Positions 1 through 6,897 of a DNA stretch of 21,714 bases are shown piece by piece. The position numbers and the translations under genes were made by a program. Each line of letters begins with the position of its first letter. Position 1 is the stretch's first letter. The notes beneath the pieces were generated by a model, which saw nothing but the letters and a program-made list of their open reading frames with translations, searched no databases and was not told where the DNA came from. Source of the DNA: a virus. Where the stretch lies: positions 1-21,714 of the IMG/VR virus record IMGVR_UViG_3300006916_000466; one strand, written 5' to 3'.

Positions 1-1
1 A

Positions 2-376
2 TTTATGGAAGATCAACAATTTGTAAATATATTACATGTATGTAAAACTTATATAGGTTCTTTTTCTAGAGTATGGGATCATCCTTGGATATTACAAGAT
101 GCATGGGGAGTAAGAAATGATTATGGAGATTATACAAGAAATCATCGACACGGACAAAGTAATATATCAGGATTAATTTATTTAAATAGCAGCACACAAG
201 AATTAGAATTTCCAGAATTACAAACTAAAGTTAAACCTGAACCGGGAAGAGTAGTTATTTGGGATTCTTTATTAAGGCATGAATGTAAACCAAATAGATC
301 AGATATATCTAAATATTCTGTAGTGTTTAACATAGATTATCAAGTAGGTTACGAACATCAAGACTATCGATCTTGA
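2..376 (+). CDS. 2OG-Fe(II) oxygenase, 3' part (5' end outside the window)
   Basis: This is the C-terminal part of a probable Fe(II)/2-oxoglutarate-dependent oxygenase. The frame is open to the left edge, so the Met at base 5 is probably internal and the gene starts outside the window. Counting from that Met, an iron-binding HxH pair lies at H47/H49, followed by the usual ISGLIYLN strand, a PEPGRVVIWDS turn and strand, the second iron His at H92 (LLRHECKP), and a final SVVFNIDY strand. This order matches the phage 2OG-FeII_Oxy_5 type. The position that normally carries the 2OG-binding Arg reads Lys (K103), with R98 nearby, so cosubstrate binding may differ. The next gene starts 24 nt downstream. 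The substrate is unknown. The partial gene at the right edge of the window is in a compatible frame and looks like a matching N-terminal half. Confidence 0.75.
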   Translation, partial: FMEDQQFVNILHVCKTYIGSFSRVWDHPWILQDAWGVRNDYGDYTRNHRHGQSNISGLIYLNSSTQELEFPELQTKVKPEPGRVVIWDSLLRHECKPNRSDISKYSVVFNIDYQVGYEHQDYRS

Positions 377-383
377 AGACTGC

Positions 384-395
384 TTATGATATAAT
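384..395 (+). promoter_or_regulatory. Possible extended -10 element just upstream of the 401 gene
   Basis: The 24-nt gap before the ATG at 401 contains TG-A-TATAAT (387-395), a perfect extended -10 consensus. There is no good -35 at the proper distance (best is TCGATC at 367-372). A start about 7 nt after the hexamer would fall on or next to the ATG, giving a nearly leaderless mRNA, and no Shine-Dalgarno is visible before this ATG. In AT-rich DNA such a 9-mer is expected once or twice per strand by chance in a window this long, so only its position in one of the few gaps makes it notable. Confidence 0.3.
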
Positions 396-400
396 ATGGC

Positions 401-2569
401 ATGCCATTAAAAAATGTACAAATACAGCCAGGATTTAATAAACAAACAACTGCTGTCGGTGCTGAAGGTCAGTGGACTGATGGAGATTTTGTTAGGTTTA
501 GATATGGTTTACCAGAAAAAATAGGTGGATGGGCACAGATTACAGGTCAAACTTTAGTTGGTGCAGTCCGAGAACAGCTTGTATGGGCTGATTTGGATGG
601 CAGAAGATATGCAGCTTTAGGTTCTAATAAAGCTTTATTTATTTATTATGAAAGTGCTTTTTACGATATTACACCATTGGACACTGCTATTACTGGTTGT
701 ACTTTTGGTACAACTAACGGTCTAACAGAAGTAGGTGTTAATAAAACTGCACATGGTTTAGAGGTTGGAGATTTATTTACTTTTACATCTGTAACCCCTC
801 CCGTAGGAGCAGGATATGTTGCAGCAGATTTTACCACTAATACTTTTCAAGTAGTTACCGTACCTTCAACAGATGCTTTTACAATTACTATGGCTACGGG
901 TGCTGGAACGACAGTATCTAACAGTGGATCAGCTGTAGTTAATCCTTATATAAAACCAGGGCCACTTACTCAATCTGCAGGTTATGGTTACGGAACTTCT
1001 ACTTTTGGTGGAGCTTCTGGAGTCTTAGGAAGTTTAAATGGATCTCTAAATGATGACACCGCAGGAACGGGCGGGTCAGGAACTTCAATAACGCTTGCCT
1101 CAACAAATGGCTGGCCAACGTCTGGAACTTTTAAAGTTGGAACAGAATTTATATCTTATACAGGAGTATCATCAAATGATCTTACTGGTATTACGAGAGG
1201 TGTAGCAGGAACTCGATCTGCACACTCTTCTGGTGCTACTTGTGAATACTACACTGCATGGGGAGATGCTTCATTATCTTCCACAGTTGTACTAGACTCT
1301 GCATCTTGGTCTTTAGATCATTTTGGACAAAAACTAATTGCAACTATTAAAAATGGTAAAACATTTGAATGGGATCCTCTTAATGTATCTACTGCAGCTT
1401 TAACAACAAGAGCTACTGTAATATCAGGAGCACCTACAAAATCAGTTATGTCGATTGTTTCTGAAAGAGATAGACATTTAATTATGATTGGAACAGAAAC
1501 AACTATTGGTCAAACTGCATCACAAGATAAAATGTTTATTAGATTTTCTGATCAAGAAAATATTAACGATTACACAGCTACTTCAGTAAATACCGCAGGA
1601 TCTTTAAGGCTTGATTCTGGTGTTAAGATAGTTGGTGCAGCTAAAGGAAAAGACTATATTTTAATATTAACAGATACTTCTGCATACATTATGCAGTTTG
1701 TTGGCCCACCATTTACTTTTTCTCTTAGACAAGTAGGTTCTAATTGTGGTGCAATAGGTCAACATGCAATTAAATATGTTAATGGTAAAGTATTTTGGAT
1801 GGGACAAGCAGGAGGCTTCTTTGTTTATGATGGTACAGTTAAATCATTACCTTGTTTAGTAGAAGATTTTGTATTTACATTTACAGGAAATAATGTGGTT
1901 ACAGACAATATTGGAATTAACTACACTAATGGCGAACAAGTATATGCAGGTTTAAATCATTTGTATGAAGAAATTACTTGGTTCTATCCTAAGAATGGTT
2001 CTGATGAAGTAGACAGACAAGTTACATACAACTATGCAGAGAACACTTGGCATACAGGATCTCTAGCTAGAACTTCTTGGACTGATTCTACATTATATGA
2101 CAACCCATACGCGACAGACTACGATACGACTGGTGTTCCTACGTACCCTACTATTCAAGGAGTGACAGCGGAAAACGGAGCAACAACTTATTACGCACAC
2201 GAAATAGGAACTGACCAAACAGACAATGATGGTAATGTAACACAAACTATAACTTCTTACTTGCAATCTGGTGACTTTGATTTAGATATTAATGGAGATG
2301 GTCAAATGTTTATGAGTATGAGAAGGTTTATACCTGACTTTAAAAAAATAGTTGGTAATGCTAGTATTACAATAGGTCTTAAAAGATATCCTTCCTCTAC
2401 CTCAGCATCATCACCCCTTGGGCCTTTTACAATTACAAGCACTACTGATAAGGTAGACACACGTGCAAGATCTAGATTTGCAAGTGTAAAGATAGAAAAT
2501 TTATCTAGTGGAGAGAGTTGGCGATACGGAACATTTAGAGCAGATGTACAACCAGATGGTATGAGATAA
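401..2569 (+). CDS. Head-closure/tail protein resembling P22 gp10-type stabilization proteins, with inserted beta domains
   Basis: This 722-residue virion protein probably belongs to the head-tail connector or tail. The N-terminus (MPLKNVQIQPGFNKQ, then GQWTDGDFVRFRYGLPEKIGGW) and the later ASWSLDHFGQKLIATIKNGK segment are the style of the phage stabilization/tail family typified by P22 gp10; this is from memory of the family. The core is interrupted by two Gly/Thr/Ser-rich beta segments: about residues 103-180 (with a TAHGLEVGDLFTFTS signature) and about 225-285 (SGTFKVGTEFISYTG, then LTGITRGVAGTRSAHSSGA). Similar modules recur in marine phage tail proteins. DNA for the second is GC-richer than its flank. 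The C-terminal part (residues 330-722) is a long beta-rich domain. No Shine-Dalgarno precedes the ATG, and the only other in-frame upstream ATG is closed by a stop. The next gene overlaps by 1 nt (TAATG). A tail-hub role is an alternative. Confidence 0.65.
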   Translation: MPLKNVQIQPGFNKQTTAVGAEGQWTDGDFVRFRYGLPEKIGGWAQITGQTLVGAVREQLVWADLDGRRYAALGSNKALFIYYESAFYDITPLDTAITGCTFGTTNGLTEVGVNKTAHGLEVGDLFTFTSVTPPVGAGYVAADFTTNTFQVVTVPSTDAFTITMATGAGTTVSNSGSAVVNPYIKPGPLTQSAGYGYGTSTFGGASGVLGSLNGSLNDDTAGTGGSGTSITLASTNGWPTSGTFKVGTEFISYTGVSSNDLTGITRGVAGTRSAHSSGATCEYYTAWGDASLSSTVVLDSASWSLDHFGQKLIATIKNGKTFEWDPLNVSTAALTTRATVISGAPTKSVMSIVSERDRHLIMIGTETTIGQTASQDKMFIRFSDQENINDYTATSVNTAGSLRLDSGVKIVGAAKGKDYILILTDTSAYIMQFVGPPFTFSLRQVGSNCGAIGQHAIKYVNGKVFWMGQAGGFFVYDGTVKSLPCLVEDFVFTFTGNNVVTDNIGINYTNGEQVYAGLNHLYEEITWFYPKNGSDEVDRQVTYNYAENTWHTGSLARTSWTDSTLYDNPYATDYDTTGVPTYPTIQGVTAENGATTYYAHEIGTDQTDNDGNVTQTITSYLQSGDFDLDINGDGQMFMSMRRFIPDFKKIVGNASITIGLKRYPSSTSASSPLGPFTITSTTDKVDTRARSRFASVKIENLSSGESWRYGTFRADVQPDGMR

Positions 2570-3213
2570 TGGAAGATTTATTACAAGCACAATACAATAA
2601 TCAATTAGCTAATAGTGCAGCTGAATTATTTGACCAAAGACAAAGAGAGCAAGTTAACAACTCAGCTATGGGTATAATGAAATTAGGTTTTCAAAACTCA
2701 CCAGCTATGACAGCATTAGGTGACCCTATGTCTGAATATAGTAATTTTGATGTAGGTGGCCAAACTTTTGCATATGGTGATCCTATGGCACAAGAAAAAA
2801 GTAATTTTATTGAAAAAGGTTTTTTTAATGTTAATAGAAATGCACCTGGATTTAAAGGTTCACTTGCAAGAACTGGTATTAGTGCTTTAGGTAGAGCAGC
2901 AGGATTAGGAACAATAGCTTCTTCTGCACTTGGATTTGCATTTGCACCAATAGCAGGAATAGCTAGTTTGTTTAGTGGTTTAGGTAGAAGTACATCGATT
3001 GCAGGTTATCTACAATCTAAGCGAGACGCTAAGGCTAGAAGAGATGCAGCAGCAAGAGGTGCTAGAAAACAAGGTTTAAAAGCTCTGGCAAAAACTTATC
3101 ATGAAATTGGACAAAACAGAGATGGAGGAGGTCACCCAGGAGGATCTACAGCAGCGGCTGGTGCAGCGGCTCAGGCAGCAGATGATAGTGCAGCTGGAGC
3201 AGGAGGTTACTAA
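2569..3213 (+). CDS. Gly/Ala-rich virion-associated protein
   Basis: This 214-residue protein is not recognised as a named family. It begins with a Gln/Asn-rich helical region (residues 1-35), and residues 103-140 form a Gly/Ala-rich hydrophobic stretch (SALGFAFAPIAGIASLF) that could cross or touch a membrane. A basic helix follows at 148-175 (KRDAKARRDAAARGARKQG), and the last 35 residues are a low-complexity Gly/Ala tail. Such compositions are common in phage proteins that travel with the DNA. It starts within the stop of the previous gene (TAATG) and its 3' end carries the strong Shine-Dalgarno of the next small gene. Its place between tail and small virion genes supports a structural or ejection role, but a scaffold or assembly factor cannot be excluded. 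Confidence 0.5.
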   Translation: MEDLLQAQYNNQLANSAAELFDQRQREQVNNSAMGIMKLGFQNSPAMTALGDPMSEYSNFDVGGQTFAYGDPMAQEKSNFIEKGFFNVNRNAPGFKGSLARTGISALGRAAGLGTIASSALGFAFAPIAGIASLFSGLGRSTSIAGYLQSKRDAKARRDAAARGARKQGLKALAKTYHEIGQNRDGGGHPGGSTAAAGAAAQAADDSAAGAGGY

Positions 3214-3377
3214 TGGCTAAAGTAGATATTTATGTTCCTGAACCAACACCAACTTATACTGAAGAAAATCAAAGACAAGTAGCACAAACTTTACAAACAC
3301 TTAAAGATAAGTTAAACACAAGTTATCAACACGAACTTAAAAATGAACAAAACACTTTTAACTATTTTATGTCATGA
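3213..3377 (+). CDS. Small acidic/polar protein, 54 residues
   Basis: This short gene fills what would otherwise be a gap. It starts in a TAATG junction with the previous gene and has a perfect AGGAGG at 3201-3206, six bases before the ATG. It ends in an ATGA overlap with the next gene. The product begins MAKVDIYVPEPTPTYTEENQ and then forms one amphipathic helix (about residues 17-50, RQVAQTLQTLKDKLNTSY). No membrane segment or signal peptide is present. Precise coupling at both ends and the best ribosome binding site in the neighbourhood make it a real gene. Function is unknown; a small virion or assembly protein fits the context. Confidence 0.72.
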   Translation: MAKVDIYVPEPTPTYTEENQRQVAQTLQTLKDKLNTSYQHELKNEQNTFNYFMS

Positions 3378-3709
3378 CAATAAGATACAAAAGCGAAACA
3401 TTTGATTTAACTACAACAAACATCACGACAGTTTTAACGTGTCCATCAGATGCAACTATTATAGTAAAAGCTATTCAAGCTAGTCATCAGGCTGCATCAA
3501 ATGTGGATGTTGATGCTTTTTTACAAAAATCTGGTGGGTCAGATGTAGAGATTAGTCATGCTCAACTAAATAAAAATTTTATAAACATGGTTAGTTCAAG
3601 TTTAAATATGGAAGCTAGTGATGTTTTAAAAGTGCAAGCAGATACTGCTAATCAAATTACAGGATCTGTTAGCTATGCTCTTATAGATAGATCTCAAGAG
3701 AATGGCTAA
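3374..3709 (+). CDS. Small beta-rich virion-associated protein, 111 residues
   Basis: The product is a compact, Ser/Thr/Val-rich protein with alternating beta strands (ETFDLTTTNITTVLTCPSDA, then NVDVDAFLQKSGGSDVEIS, then ITGSVSYALIDRS). Its size, composition and place among virion genes resemble small decoration or tail-accessory proteins of marine phages, but I cannot assign a family. It overlaps its neighbour upstream by 4 nt (ATGA) and has no Shine-Dalgarno of its own, so it is probably translated by coupling. Its 3' end overlaps the 42-residue basic protein gene by 8 nt. There are no catalytic motifs. Confidence 0.55.
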   Translation: MTIRYKSETFDLTTTNITTVLTCPSDATIIVKAIQASHQAASNVDVDAFLQKSGGSDVEISHAQLNKNFINMVSSSLNMEASDVLKVQADTANQITGSVSYALIDRSQENG

Positions 3710-3830
3710 ACAAAAATTTACAAACTTTGTACCAAGACCACAACCTAGGAAGAGACCTAGACGTCACACCAAAAGTCTTAACAAAAGTAAGAAAAGATGT
3801 TTTAAAAAATACAATCGGCAAGGACGTTAG
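3702..3830 (+). CDS. Very basic 42-residue protein, conserved type in marine phages
   Basis: This tiny gene lies between 111- and 215-residue genes and overlaps both (8 nt and 1 nt). The product, beginning MAKQKFTNFVPRPQPRKRPR, has about 18 Lys or Arg among 42 residues and ends in KKYNRQGR. I recall very similar 40-45-residue proteins in cyanophage and pelagiphage genomes, with a conserved basic RPRRH core and a C-terminal KKYxGQGR-like end; this is recollection, not a search. The charge suggests nucleic-acid binding, for example DNA condensation in the capsid or RNA binding, but no experiment is known to me. The start lacks a spaced Shine-Dalgarno and probably depends on coupling. A stop at 3828-3830 overlaps the GTG of the next gene. 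Confidence 0.72.
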   Translation: MAKQKFTNFVPRPQPRKRPRRHTKSLNKSKKRCFKKYNRQGR

Positions 3831-4477
3831 TGCATATTACTAATTTTCAAAACAACAATATTAATAATCCTTTTAATCCACATTATTCATATCATATATA
3901 TGAAGATGATTTACCTTTAGATACAGAAGTATTAAGTGAGTTTTTATTACACAAAGAAAAACAACTTATAAAAGAACATCCACCACATGATAATGGTGGT
4001 ACAGGATTAAGTGAAAATAGTGTTACAAGTAGATTTATATATTACAACTTACTCGAGTTTCCTGAGTGTGGCTTTCTTAAAAATCATATAAGAAAAGCAC
4101 ACGATACATTTTGTAAGTTTTTAGAAGTAGATATACACGAATCATATTATGTTCAATGTTGGTTTAATGTAATGAGAAAAGGCGAAGAAATTAAATTACA
4201 TAATCATGCAGAGGATAATACAGGTTATTTGAGTGGGCATATATGTGTAAAAGTTGCAGATACTACAACAGATTACGAGGTACCTTATTTTAAAACATCG
4301 TATAGATGTAAAAATACACCAGGAAAAATAACTTTATTCCCAGGTTGGCTTTCACATAAAGTAAGCACTATAGAAAAGGACGATGTAAGAATAACCATAG
4401 CGTTTGACATAAGAACTCAAAGCTCTTATATTCAACACGTTAACGATAAATTAAAAAATCATTGGATTAAAATATGA
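3830..4477 (+). CDS. 2OG-Fe(II) oxygenase
   Basis: This complete 215-residue oxygenase opens the modification cassette. The iron-binding HxH is H124/H126 (KLHNHAEDN), followed by the LSGHI strand (134-138), the PGKITLFPGWLSHKV segment with the distal iron His H176, and the 2OG-binding Arg R187 in DDVRITIAFDI. The whole facial triad and the Arg are in place, so it should be active, unlike the less certain copy at the left edge. The layout is that of the phage 2OG-FeII_Oxy_5 family, whose members hydroxylate unknown substrates. The start is GTG at 3830, supported by AAGGA at 3820-3824 and a 1-nt overlap with the previous stop. It shares ATGA with the next gene. The target may be a protein side chain or a small metabolite. 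Confidence 0.82.
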   Translation: MHITNFQNNNINNPFNPHYSYHIYEDDLPLDTEVLSEFLLHKEKQLIKEHPPHDNGGTGLSENSVTSRFIYYNLLEFPECGFLKNHIRKAHDTFCKFLEVDIHESYYVQCWFNVMRKGEEIKLHNHAEDNTGYLSGHICVKVADTTTDYEVPYFKTSYRCKNTPGKITLFPGWLSHKVSTIEKDDVRITIAFDIRTQSSYIQHVNDKLKNHWIKI

Positions 4478-4674
4478 GTGATGAACTAATAAAAATACCT
4501 GCTAAAGCAGTAGAAATAGTAAAACATAAAAGAACTGGTAAGGTATATGCAGATAAAGCTGAATTTGATGCAGATGTTGCAGACCCTAATACAGATACAA
4601 CCGCAGAGGACTTCAGACAAGACTTAGAAATAACAGTTGCAAAACTTTCTATGTTTGGTAAAACCAAAACATAA
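4474..4674 (+). CDS. Small protein, 66 residues, function unknown
   Basis: This small gene sits between the oxygenase and the glycosyltransferase, starting in an ATGA overlap and ending in a TAATG overlap. The product has a central HKRTGKVYADKAEFDADVAD segment, a short beta-turn-beta with an acidic helix, and a C-terminal DLEITVAKLSMFGKT segment. The Lys/Thr-Gly-Lys-x-Tyr pattern followed by an acidic stretch is familiar from small proteins of marine phages that often sit beside structural genes, but I know no function. No membrane segment, signal peptide or metal motif is seen. The minus-strand frame over the same bases is a shadow. Retention between two enzymes suggests co-expression with the cassette. 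Confidence 0.65.
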   Translation: MSDELIKIPAKAVEIVKHKRTGKVYADKAEFDADVADPNTDTTAEDFRQDLEITVAKLSMFGKTKT

Positions 4675-5606
4675 TGAATCCTAGAGGTGGTACCGAGTTG
4701 CAAATGGAAATGCTTTACAAGCATTGTCCTAAAGAGCTGTTAGATAAAACACAAATCTGTACTTCTATACCTGGTAAAGTACCTATTGATCCAAATAAAC
4801 TAAATATACTTTGGCAAAAAAATTCATATGACCAATCAAACTTACAAGAATTTTTTAACAATCCTTTTAAACATTCTGATTATGATTGGTATGTATTTAA
4901 TTCACATTGGAATTATGAAAAATTTAGAATGGCTTTTAATATTCCACAAGAAAAATCAATAGTAATTAAAAACGGTTGTACAAATTTTCCAGAAAGAAAA
5001 CCTTATATAAAAGGCCAACCAATTAAAATAATACATCATTCAACTCCTTGGAGAGGATTAAACGTACTGTTAGCAGCAATGCAACTTGTAAAGAATCCAT
5101 TAATTACTTTAGATGTTTACAGCAGCACAAAAGTATATGGTAGTGAGTTTAGTCAAGCACATGAAGCTACTTATCAGCCTTTATTTGATCAGGCTAAATC
5201 TTTACCTAATGTAAATTACATAGGTTATGTACCTAATGAACAAATATTAGAAAAAATTACTGACTATCAAATGTTTGTATACCCAAGTATATTTGAAGAA
5301 ACATTTTGTATATCAGCTTTAGAATGTATGTCCGCAGGACTACATGTTATAACTACAAACTTTGGAGCTTTATTTGAAACTTGCTCTGAATGGCCAGTAT
5401 ATGTCAATTATGATTCCAATGTAGAAAACTTAGCAAGAGCAACTGCACATGCAATAGAAACAGCTGCTACATATCTACACGAACAACCTGTACAAGATCA
5501 TCTAGCAGAACAACAAAAATTTTTTAAAAAGTTTTATAGTTGGAAGAAAAAAGGTTCAGAGTGGGAAAACTTTTTAAAAGGTGCAATCCATGCAAAAGGT
5601 CTATAA
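4674..5606 (+). CDS. GT-B glycosyltransferase (GT4-like)
   Basis: This 310-residue enzyme is a retaining GT-B-fold glycosyltransferase of the group-1/GT4 kind. It starts with a GGTE motif (residues 5-8), normally the acceptor-side glycine loop, so it has a very short N-terminal domain; an in-frame stop at 4659-4661 rules out a longer start. Residues 76-104 (NSHWNYEKFR, then IVIKNG) form the interdomain link, STPWRGLNVLL (123-133) is the donor-site start, and E209-x7-E217 (EETFCISALE) is the EX7E donor-binding motif, followed by SAGLHVITTNFGA. It should transfer a sugar from a nucleotide sugar to an unknown acceptor. It overlaps the next gene by 17 nt. No signal or membrane segment is visible, so it acts in the cytoplasm. 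Confidence 0.85.
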   Translation: MNPRGGTELQMEMLYKHCPKELLDKTQICTSIPGKVPIDPNKLNILWQKNSYDQSNLQEFFNNPFKHSDYDWYVFNSHWNYEKFRMAFNIPQEKSIVIKNGCTNFPERKPYIKGQPIKIIHHSTPWRGLNVLLAAMQLVKNPLITLDVYSSTKVYGSEFSQAHEATYQPLFDQAKSLPNVNYIGYVPNEQILEKITDYQMFVYPSIFEETFCISALECMSAGLHVITTNFGALFETCSEWPVYVNYDSNVENLARATAHAIETAATYLHEQPVQDHLAEQQKFFKKFYSWKKKGSEWENFLKGAIHAKGL

Positions 5607-6036
5607 ACAATTTAGTGACGAAAAACTAGATTTCAATCAACTAACTAACTTAATATCTGAAGATCATTTTAAGTCTAAACAATCTAGTAAATGGCTAGAG
5701 AACTTTGTACTCCAAGGCACAATAGTCATAAAAAATGTGGGTGCACATCCTGCTTTTAATTCTTTAATAAATAAAATTATTAATCAATTTAAACTAAAAT
5801 TTAAATCAATGGATATAGATTTATATGTAGGGTTTACTCAAGGTGCAACATCTAATATACATCGAGACGACTATGATGTTTATCTATATAATTTGTATGG
5901 AAATGTTATTTATAACATTAATAAAGAAAACTATATGTTAGAAGAAAAAGATTTAATTACAATTAAACAAGGAGACATACATCAAGCAATTGGTTTATCT
6001 CCTAGAATAACATTATCGTTAGGAATTTATGATTAA
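5590..6036 (+). CDS. Cupin_4/JmjC-like oxygenase, 148 residues
   Basis: This is probably an Fe(II)-dependent oxygenase of the cupin/JmjC type. The segment with H91-x-D93, then YDVYLYNLYGNVIYNI, resembles the Cupin_4 (ribosomal oxygenase) signature HxD..DVF..Q..G....W, and the second iron ligand is H131 in the QGDIHQAIG turn, followed by the SLGIYD end strand. Known Cupin_4 enzymes hydroxylate ribosomal proteins, but their substrates cannot be transferred here. It is much shorter than those enzymes and lacks their C-terminal domain. I choose ATG 5590 over GTG 5581 because AAGGTG (5578-5583) lies six bases before it. It overlaps the upstream gene by 17 nt and the downstream one by 8 nt. A non-enzymatic cupin is possible. 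Confidence 0.6.
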   Translation: MQKVYKQFSDEKLDFNQLTNLISEDHFKSKQSSKWLENFVLQGTIVIKNVGAHPAFNSLINKIINQFKLKFKSMDIDLYVGFTQGATSNIHRDDYDVYLYNLYGNVIYNINKENYMLEEKDLITIKQGDIHQAIGLSPRITLSLGIYD

Positions 6037-6850
6037 AGATATAGGACAAAAGGTTAATAGAGAAGGTGCGGCTAAACCTATTTGGATAGGTAAATCAAGT
6101 GTACCACATATATATGTAGCTACGCCTGTTCACGATCAAGTTAGTATTCATTTCACACAATCTATACTAGACTTTCAAAAGTATTGTTTTCAAAACAAAT
6201 TAAAAGTAACTTTTCAATTAGTTAAATCATCATTAGTAACCCAAGGCAGAAACTTATGTGTTGCAGATTTTTTAACTTCCGGTGCTGACTATTTATTATT
6301 TATTGATTCAGATATTGAATTTGAACCAGGCACCATTCAAGCTATGATAGACAAAGACAAAGAGCTTATATCAGCTCCATACCCATTGAAAAATATTAAT
6401 TGGAAAAAAGCATTTGAAAAGATTCAAGCAGGAGATGTTAAAACATTAGAAGATCTTTCTAACGCAATCTATCAATATCCACTTAGAGTTCCAAATGAAC
6501 ACGATATAAGTATGCATGAAGGGATAATAGAAGTAACTCATGGTGCTACTGGTTGTATGTTAATAAAACGTAGTGTTTTTGATAAATTAATGAAAGCTTA
6601 TCCTGATAAAACTATTGTTCAAAAAACAGTTATGAATGGTGAACTAGTTGATAAAGATAACCTATGGAATTTCTTTGATACTTTATACGATTCAAAGACT
6701 AAAATGTATATGGGTGAGGACTTTGCTTTCTGCAAATTATGGAAAGATATAGGTGGTAAATGCTATAGTTACGTACTAGACCCAATTACCCACGTAGGCG
6801 AATTTAAATATAGTGGAAGGTTCGCTGATGAGTTGATAATCAATAAGTAA
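6029..6850 (+). CDS. GT-A glycosyltransferase (family 2-like)
   Basis: This 273-residue protein is a GT-A-fold nucleotide-sugar transferase. It contains IYVATPVHD near residues 28-36 (first Rossmann strand), a VTQGRN loop (70-75), the metal-binding D93-S-D95 in LLFIDSDIEFEP, a HGATGCMLIKR segment (171-181), and the GED at 229-231 (YMGEDFAFCKLW), where the catalytic base normally sits. H255 (ITHVGEFKYSG) is a candidate extra metal ligand. It ends the cassette: only a 47-nt gap with promoter and ribosome-binding signals follows, and its start overlaps the previous gene by 8 nt. With the GT-B enzyme it could build a disaccharide or glycosylate a hydroxylated residue; the acceptor is unknown. No membrane segment is seen. 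Confidence 0.85.
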   Translation: MIKDIGQKVNREGAAKPIWIGKSSVPHIYVATPVHDQVSIHFTQSILDFQKYCFQNKLKVTFQLVKSSLVTQGRNLCVADFLTSGADYLLFIDSDIEFEPGTIQAMIDKDKELISAPYPLKNINWKKAFEKIQAGDVKTLEDLSNAIYQYPLRVPNEHDISMHEGIIEVTHGATGCMLIKRSVFDKLMKAYPDKTIVQKTVMNGELVDKDNLWNFFDTLYDSKTKMYMGEDFAFCKLWKDIGGKCYSYVLDPITHVGEFKYSGRFADELIINK

Positions 6851-6861
6851 AATGGTATTAT
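6833..6861 (+). promoter_or_regulatory. Sigma70-type promoter for the second virion module
   Basis: TTGATA at 6833-6838 (5 of 6 to the -35 consensus) and TATTAT at 6856-6861 (5 of 6 to the -10 consensus) are separated by exactly 17 bases, and TG at 6853-6854 makes an extended -10. Transcription would start near 6868, leaving a short leader with AAGGAG (6881-6886) before the ATG at 6898. It sits in one of the few gaps, at the boundary between the modification cassette and the next virion module. The call assumes a host-type sigma70; a phage RNA polymerase or host regulator could also be involved. Confidence 0.55.
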
Positions 6862-6880
6862 TTACCATTTAAAGATCTTT
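6850..6880. repeat. Inverted repeat and palindrome over the promoter and leader
   Basis: AAATGGTA (6850-6857) and TACCATTT (6863-6870) are a perfect 8-bp inverted repeat around a TTATT loop, and AAAGATCTTT (6871-6880) directly after it is a perfect palindrome. The first arm overlaps the -10 region and the second spans the predicted start site, so it could be an operator, an RNA hairpin that affects leader stability, or a weak terminator for the upstream cassette. The stem has only two GC pairs per arm and there is no U-run, so a classical terminator is unlikely. Confidence 0.45.
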
Positions 6881-6897
6881 AAGGAGAACGTTTATAA

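Noticed and set aside
4467-4724. Minus-strand frame of 85 residues with hydrophobic runs
   Set aside because: It spans the end of the oxygenase, the 66-residue gene and the start of the GT-B gene, all of which have overlap-coupled starts or strong motifs; no ribosome binding site or family signal supports it.
5581-5589. GTG 5581 as the start of the Cupin_4-like gene
   Set aside because: The ATG at 5590 has AAGGTG at the right distance; for the GTG the same sequence would overlap the codon itself.
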